A DNA stretch of 64,000 nt from CAXRDE01 sp964229355 (GTDB lineage: Bacteria > Cyanobacteriota > Sericytochromatia > UBA7694). Each line of letters starts with the position of its first letter. The first letter of the stretch is position 1. Where the stretch lies: the NCBI GenBank assembly GCA_964229355.1, contig CAXRDE010000016.1, positions 186,001 to 250,000 on the forward strand, in the 5' to 3' direction. This document shows, one piece after another, positions 59,906 through 64,000 of this stretch. Under the pieces are notes generated by a model. That model did not search any database and was not told the DNA's origin. It worked only from the letters and a program-made list of their open reading frames with translations. The position numbers and the translations under genes were made by a program.

Positions 59906-60900
59906 GACGCCTTCACATCGTGTAAAAATTTGACCACCAGGCCTGCGGTCAGTTTGGCCCCCAGAGGGATCATTACGGCGCGGGCCTTTTCCCAGTTTTG
60001 GCCGGACTCGGCTTCATTGACCAGACCATAAAAAGCCCGTGACTCATCGGCGGTGTATTTAACCCATTCGGTGACGGGGGTCTGTGGTGTAAAATACAGC
60101 CCCCAGGTTTCGCCGGCGGGATAAGGCCCTTTGGCCCAGACACCCGCAGGATTATAATTGCGTGAGGGCAAGTAGCGTTCAAAATACGTATCACAGCTTT
60201 TTTCGTAACGGGTGTGGTGAAGCAGCTGGGCTGGACGGATGAGAGACACCGTATGAAAGGGTACGGTAACGTCATGTAAAAAATGAGAAGCACGTCCTAA
60301 CCATCGCCAGGCTTCTGCCTGCGAAGGATGGGTGGCTGCAAGGCCAGGTTTCCAGCTTTCGAGGGCGCGGGTATAGTACTCATTGGCCTTTTCACCGGCT
60401 GAGCGAAACATAAACCAGCCGTCCCCGCCTTTTAATTGGGCGTGCTCCAAAGCAGGCCATCGACCCTGGTAAGTAGTGCTTTGGGCATCGGGCCATACGG
60501 CTGCTTCTCCCAGAAGGCTTTGCCAGTGTTGGATCCAGCTGGCAGCCTGAGGGTGTCCATCGTGTTTGAGAATGGCCACAACACTGCTGTCATTTTGAAG
60601 GCCCTGATCAGGGGTTTGGTAATAGTAACTGTGGGATTGGATGTACTCCACCCCTAAAATTTGTTCCACTTGTTGCTCATTAAAGGGCGCATCTTCTGTG
60701 GCTTCAATAGGGGTTTTTTGCGCAAGCTCCTGGCGGAACGCCGGGGAAAGAGCCAAAACGGGTGCTGTATTTTGCTGCCGCAGTGCCCGTTGGCCGTTTG
60801 TGGTTGGTAGGGTCCCCCTTGTGATCAGCGGTGGGGTCGGAGCTTGACAGGCGCCAACGATCATTAAGCTGCTCAATAAGAAAAGGGAGTGTTTACGCAT
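59902..60900 (-). CDS. Phospholipase C/S1-P1 nuclease-like zinc lipoprotein
   Basis: Signal peptide and lipobox IVGAC at residue 18. The central segment RWLGRASHFLHDVTVPFHT has the His-x3-Asp and following Pro-x-His pattern of zinc-dependent phospholipases C (as in alpha toxin), and EHAQLKGGDGWFMFRSAGEKANEYY precedes it. Later His pairs (LLHHTRYE) may complete the metal site. Function could be lipid headgroup or phosphodiester hydrolysis at the cell surface. I chose ATG 60900 because it begins the signal peptide; the frame is open to 60945. Exported PLCs serve as toxins in some bacteria, but nothing here shows that. Confidence 0.68.
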   Translation of the reverse strand: MRKHSLFLLSSLMIVGACQAPTPPLITRGTLPTTNGQRALRQQNTAPVLALSPAFRQELAQKTPIEATEDAPFNEQQVEQILGVEYIQSHSYYYQTPDQGLQNDSSVVAILKHDGHPQAASWIQHWQSLLGEAAVWPDAQSTTYQGRWPALEHAQLKGGDGWFMFRSAGEKANEYYTRALESWKPGLAATHPSQAEAWRWLGRASHFLHDVTVPFHTVSLIRPAQLLHHTRYEKSCDTYFERYLPSRNYNPAGVWAKGPYPAGETWGLYFTPQTPVTEWVKYTADESRAFYGLVNEAESGQNWEKARAVMIPLGAKLTAGLVVKFLHDVKAS

Positions 60901-61000
60901 AAAGGCCTCTTTTGACTTGTGATCCATAGACATATTGTAAAACAAGACAAAGGAGGCTTCAAGATAAAGTTAAGGATTGTTAAATGCTTTTATTCAAGGA

Positions 61001-62797
61001 TTAAGATTCGAAAAGTGAATGAATAAGCTGTTCATACTTTTGCTGAATCACCCGTCGTTTGAGCTTGAGGGTCGGGGTTAGACAGTCGTTCTCTTGCGTC
61101 ATTTCTTCCGTAAGCAAAGCGAACTTTTTAACCTTTTCATAGCGGGCAAATTCTTCGGTAAGCTGGTCAATTTCGCGACGTAGAAAATCTTCAACGGCTT
61201 TACTCTTGGCCATTTCTTCAGGGCTTTCTGCTTTAAAACCCTGTTCTTTTGCGACTTTTTCCAGGGCTTCAAAGTTCGGGTAAATTAACGCAGCCATATA
61301 TTTTTGATTGTTACCCACCAGTACGGCTTGCTCAATATAAGGGCTGGTTTTTATTTTGTTTTCTAGCGGTTGGGGAGCGACATTTTTGCCGTTGGACATC
61401 ACGATAATTTCTTTTTTGCGATCCGTGATTTTTAGGTAGCCATCGGCATCCAGTTCGCCAATGTCTCCCGTATGAAACCAGCCGTCCTGATTAATGACTT
61501 CTGCAGTGGCTTCAGGGTTGTTAAAGTACCCTTGCATAATATTGGGACCACGGGCCAAAATTTCGCCGTCTTCGGCGATTTTAACGTCTACGTGCTCAAG
61601 GACCTGACCCACGGTGCCCGGCTTCACGTGTTTAGGACGGTTAATGCAGATAACCGGACTGGTTTCTGTGAGGCCATAACCTTCGTAGATATTGATGCCT
61701 ACCGCAAAGAAAAACTCCGCGAGTTCCTTCATGAGCGGAGCGCCGCCAGAAACCGCAAACTCCAGATTACCGCCCGTACGGGCGCGAATCTTGCTAAACA
61801 CGAGTTTATCTGCCAGCGCGTGTTTGGCGGCCAGGGTGGTCGGCATGGACTTGCCCTGCGTGGTATAGGCAGAAGCTTGTTTGCCAATCCCCAGAGCCCA
61901 GTAAAATATTTTTCGCTTTAAAGGCTTATCATTTTCGATGTTCTGCAAGATACGGGTGTAAATTTTTTCAAAAACCCGCGGCACAGCCACAAAAGCGCTG
62001 GGTTTGACTTCTTGTAGATTATCGCCAATGGTGTCAATGCTTTCTGCGTAGGCAATGGTGGCGCCACAGTACTGCATGACATAGTTCACCACGCGCTCTA
62101 AAACGTGAGATAGCGGTAAGAAAGAGAGTGAGGTTTGATTATAGTTAAAGCCCATGGCCTCTGCGGCCGCCATTGCATTGGAAGCAAAGTTACTATGGGA
62201 GAGCATGACCCCTTTGGGATTGCCCGTGGTGCCTGAGGTATAGACAATACTCACCATATCTGAGGGTTTCGCCAATTGTAAACGGGCGTCAAGTTCCGCG
62301 CGCCTGGTTTTCATCAGGCTTTCGCCTTCTGCCAGCAGGGTTTTGTAGTCCAACAGGCGGACCCCTTGCAGCTCAATATCATGGCAATCGTCTAAGCAAA
62401 TCACCCATTCCAGTTGTGGGCAGTCTTTTAACAAATGGCGAACTTTATCAAGCTGGGCCGAAGAAGACACCACAATGCCTTTGGTGCCAGAATCATTGAC
62501 AATATAGGCCACTTGAGAAGCCGTCAGGGTCGGGTAAATGGGGACATTCACCATACCAGCACTGATAATGCCCATATCTACAATGGGCCATTCGGGACGG
62601 TTTTCAGAGAGCAACGCCACACGATCGCCTGCATCCAGATTGCTGTTCAGTAAAAAAACGGCAACTTGCTCCACCCGCTCTTTCATCTCCTGATAGGTAA
62701 TGGAGCGATAAACTCCATTTACTTTTTCTTTCAGGGCTGCCTTTGCGCTATAGCGATTGGCGGAGTCATAGAAGTGGGTGGTTAGTAAGGCGTTCAT
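61001..62797 (-). CDS. Long-chain fatty acid-CoA ligase (AMP-forming)
   Basis: Activates fatty acids to acyl-CoA through acyl-AMP. ANL-family motifs: A3 IVYTSGTTGNPKGVMLSHSN, A5 INIYEGYGLTETSP, A7 GWFHTGDIGELDADGYLKI with A8 TDRKKEIIVMSNGKNVAP, and the C-terminal Lys region (TPTLKLKRRVIQQKYE). 598 residues and overall plan match the FadD15-like group. It begins 27 bases after HPF on the same strand and could be co-transcribed with it. 60901-61000 contains no gene; GTTAAGG and AT-rich sequence are seen. Confidence 0.93.
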   Translation of the reverse strand: MNALLTTHFYDSANRYSAKAALKEKVNGVYRSITYQEMKERVEQVAVFLLNSNLDAGDRVALLSENRPEWPIVDMGIISAGMVNVPIYPTLTASQVAYIVNDSGTKGIVVSSSAQLDKVRHLLKDCPQLEWVICLDDCHDIELQGVRLLDYKTLLAEGESLMKTRRAELDARLQLAKPSDMVSIVYTSGTTGNPKGVMLSHSNFASNAMAAAEAMGFNYNQTSLSFLPLSHVLERVVNYVMQYCGATIAYAESIDTIGDNLQEVKPSAFVAVPRVFEKIYTRILQNIENDKPLKRKIFYWALGIGKQASAYTTQGKSMPTTLAAKHALADKLVFSKIRARTGGNLEFAVSGGAPLMKELAEFFFAVGINIYEGYGLTETSPVICINRPKHVKPGTVGQVLEHVDVKIAEDGEILARGPNIMQGYFNNPEATAEVINQDGWFHTGDIGELDADGYLKITDRKKEIIVMSNGKNVAPQPLENKIKTSPYIEQAVLVGNNQKYMAALIYPNFEALEKVAKEQGFKAESPEEMAKSKAVEDFLRREIDQLTEEFARYEKVKKFALLTEEMTQENDCLTPTLKLKRRVIQQKYEQLIHSLFES

Positions 62798-62823
62798 GCG
62801 CGGTGCTCTCTTTAGTAAGGGTG

Positions 62824-63408
62824 TTAGATGGTCATGACAGTGGCTTCATCCACTGACTCATCTGGAATAATCAAACCGTATTCATTATTTTTGCTGTCGA
62901 GACGGTAAATAATGTTTAAGGCATTGTTCTCCTGGTTTTTGAACAACAGGAAGTTGTAGTCCAGGAGTTCCATTTGAGCGGCTGCTTCTTCAGGACTCAT
63001 GGGTTTAATGGCCAGTCGCTCATTGCGAACGGTGCGCTTAGACTCATGGGCATCCACCACTGCAGGATCAAGGGGGCCGCTGAGCGCAACAGAAGTTTTG
63101 ACTTGTTGATGACTGTTCCGCTTGCGCTCATATTTCTTCAGCTGGCGTTCAAGCTTGTCGGCGACCAAATCAATGGCGGCGTACATGTTGACGCTGGCTT
63201 CTTCGGCTCGCAAGACCAGACCGTTCACAGAAGCAGTGACAGCCACTTGCTGGTTGTTTTTGATCCGTGGATTCTTTGCAACGCTCAGTTCCACGTTCAT
63301 CTCGAGAATATGTTTGCTATATTTCTCGGATTTCCCCATTTTTTCTTCGACATATTCGCGAATTGCGTCAGTAATTTCGACGTTCTTCCCGTGAATAATA
63401 ATTTTCAT
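62824..63408 (-). CDS. hpf: Ribosome hibernation-promoting factor, long form
   Basis: Binds 30S subunits and dimerises 70S ribosomes in stationary phase. N-terminal domain 1-100: MKIIIHGKNVEITDAIREYV, LSVAKNPRIKNNQQVAVTAS, EEASVNMYAAIDLVADKLERQLKKYERK. C-terminal dimerisation domain (about 130-190): RLAIKPMSPEEAAAQMELLDYN, FLLFKNQENNALNIIYRL, YGLIIPD. 194 residues is typical of the long type found in Cyanobacteria and Firmicutes. A ribosome site AAAGGAAG precedes the ATG and an extended -10 promoter lies upstream. Confidence 0.94.
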   Translation of the reverse strand: MKIIIHGKNVEITDAIREYVEEKMGKSEKYSKHILEMNVELSVAKNPRIKNNQQVAVTASVNGLVLRAEEASVNMYAAIDLVADKLERQLKKYERKRNSHQQVKTSVALSGPLDPAVVDAHESKRTVRNERLAIKPMSPEEAAAQMELLDYNFLLFKNQENNALNIIYRLDSKNNEYGLIIPDESVDEATVMTI

Positions 63409-63491
63409 CTGTCATACTTCCTTTCTATGCGCTCAAACTGTTTCATGTAATGTGTCTTGAAGCAGCATGACAACGCTTTTTCAGCCCTTAC

Positions 63492-63500
63492 AGTATATCA
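63492..63500 (-). promoter_or_regulatory. Extended -10 promoter for hpf
   Basis: TGATATACT on the minus strand fits TGnTATAAT at eight of nine positions, giving a leader of about 75 bases. A weak -35 (TTAATA) lies 18 bases upstream. Confidence 0.45.
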
Positions 63501-63531
63501 TGGTTTTAAAAGACGTATTAAAAGAATTGCA

Positions 63532-63999
63532 TTAAAGCAAAGGGCGATGCTGTAAAAATCGAATTAAAAAAATCACTTCGGGCTCATGGGGACCCTGGCG
63601 CAAGTGCTCAAGGTACTTCATGGCTTCCTCCGGGTTCCCGGCACAGGCTTCAAGCCACCCCAAAAACAAAAAGGCCTTGGTGTTGTGGGGATCCAGGGTG
63701 AGGCAGGCATAAAGGGATTTAATGCATTTTTGCAGAAGGTGTGCTTCGCGAAACTGGTGATGTTGCGCCCGTTGAAAATGTCGTATGGCCCGTCTTAACC
63801 ACGACGTGGCAGAGCGCCGATAAATGCTCAGAGGTAAACCGTTGGGGAGTCGGGTGGGGGCTGTGAGCAGAAGGGGAGTACTGTTTGACGGATGGCGTGA
63901 GGCCGTACTTTCGGACTCTATTTGGATAGGAAAATGCTTTGGAAAAAGCTGCTGGGCCATTTCCATAAAAAAGGTATCCACGCGTTGGGCCTGTGCGAT
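63532..63999 (-). CDS. TPR-like hypothetical protein (5' end may be outside window)
   Basis: The frame remains open to the window edge; the first internal start is GTG 63981. From residue about 75 of that version onward it is helical, with one clear tetratricopeptide-like pair: LLQKCIKSLYACLTLDPHN, AFLFLGWLEACAGNPEEAM, YLEHLRQGP. The N-terminal region is rich in Ser, Thr and Pro with basic patches. Probably a protein-interaction module; role unknown. Only the last 149 residues or so are certain. Confidence 0.55.
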   Translation of the reverse strand: MAQAQRVDTFFMEMAQQLFPKHFPIQIESESTASRHPSNSTPLLLTAPTRLPNGLPLSIYRRSATSWLRRAIRHFQRAQHHQFREAHLLQKCIKSLYACLTLDPHNTKAFLFLGWLEACAGNPEEAMKYLEHLRQGPHEPEVIFLIRFLQHRPLL

Positions 64000-64000
64000 G

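Noticed and set aside
1..64000. tRNA, rRNA, insertion sequence, integrase or prophage genes
   Set aside because: I looked for conserved tRNA arms, transposase motifs and terminal inverted repeats and saw none that hold up.

Overview
The window reads as chromosomal DNA of a motile bacterium with an outer membrane. It carries an LptA/OstA-like protein, a TolC-like factor, many lipoproteins with clear lipoboxes, and the flagellar genes flgB, flgC, fliE and fliI. The catalytic half of RNase E/G resembles the cyanobacterial type. That, with menaquinone and lipoate genes and no photosynthesis gene, fits a non-photosynthetic relative of Cyanobacteria (Melainabacteria, Sericytochromatia or a similar lineage). 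This assignment is an inference. No tRNA, rRNA, CRISPR array, transposase or prophage was seen. Genes are tightly packed on both strands; several convergent pairs overlap at their 3' ends, and many operon neighbours share ATGA or TGATG junctions.

Layout. 1-2500: end of a glutathione peroxidase, then three lipoprotein genes on the minus strand, two of them tandem paralogues with a thioredoxin-like fold. 2600-8600 (+): App1-like phosphatase, membrane protein with an EEP phosphatase domain, signal peptidase I, glutathione synthetase, M20 peptidase. 8600-14100: methyltransferase-like protein and a glucosaminidase (-), malate dehydrogenase (+), a TatA-like micro-ORF (+), and fliI with a GrpB-like gene (-). 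14200-18950 (+): heterodimeric ABC exporter and a lipoprotein. 18960-23720: mixed small genes, a UbiA prenyltransferase, menG/ubiE, a HIT protein and an esterase fused to a glycogen-binding-like domain. 23720-28920 (-): one apparent operon, rne-lipA-E2-lipB, behind a structured leader. 29000-30170 (-): two Gly/Tyr repeat lipoproteins. 30300-36000: an epimerase (+), then a protein with six copies of an unfamiliar repeat, LptA-like and unknown genes (-). 36200-40930: an amidase (+) and the operon flgB-flgC-fliE-glycosyltransferase-aminotransferase (-) behind a near-perfect sigma-28 promoter. 40925-47670 (-): tatA-uvrB-double kinase-Crp-like operon and a PAS histidine kinase. 47780-51260: a Pro-rich membrane protein, PHP lipoprotein, hydrolase and acetyltransferase. 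51306-53711 (+): an active-looking Ser/Thr kinase fused to a FapA (DUF342) domain. 53650-58470 (-): a type I secretion-like operon whose ABC subunit has lost its ATPase motifs. 58500-64000: lipoprotein, YceI protein, phospholipase C-like lipoprotein, acyl-CoA ligase, HPF and a TPR-like gene cut by the window edge.

The least familiar items are the kinase-FapA fusion, the kinase pair inside the uvrB operon, the transporter with a pseudo-ATPase, the six-repeat protein, and the Gly/Tyr lipoprotein pair. Several genes have an extended -10 element (TGn plus a -10 hexamer), and in a few cases the predicted transcript would begin at or next to the start codon.
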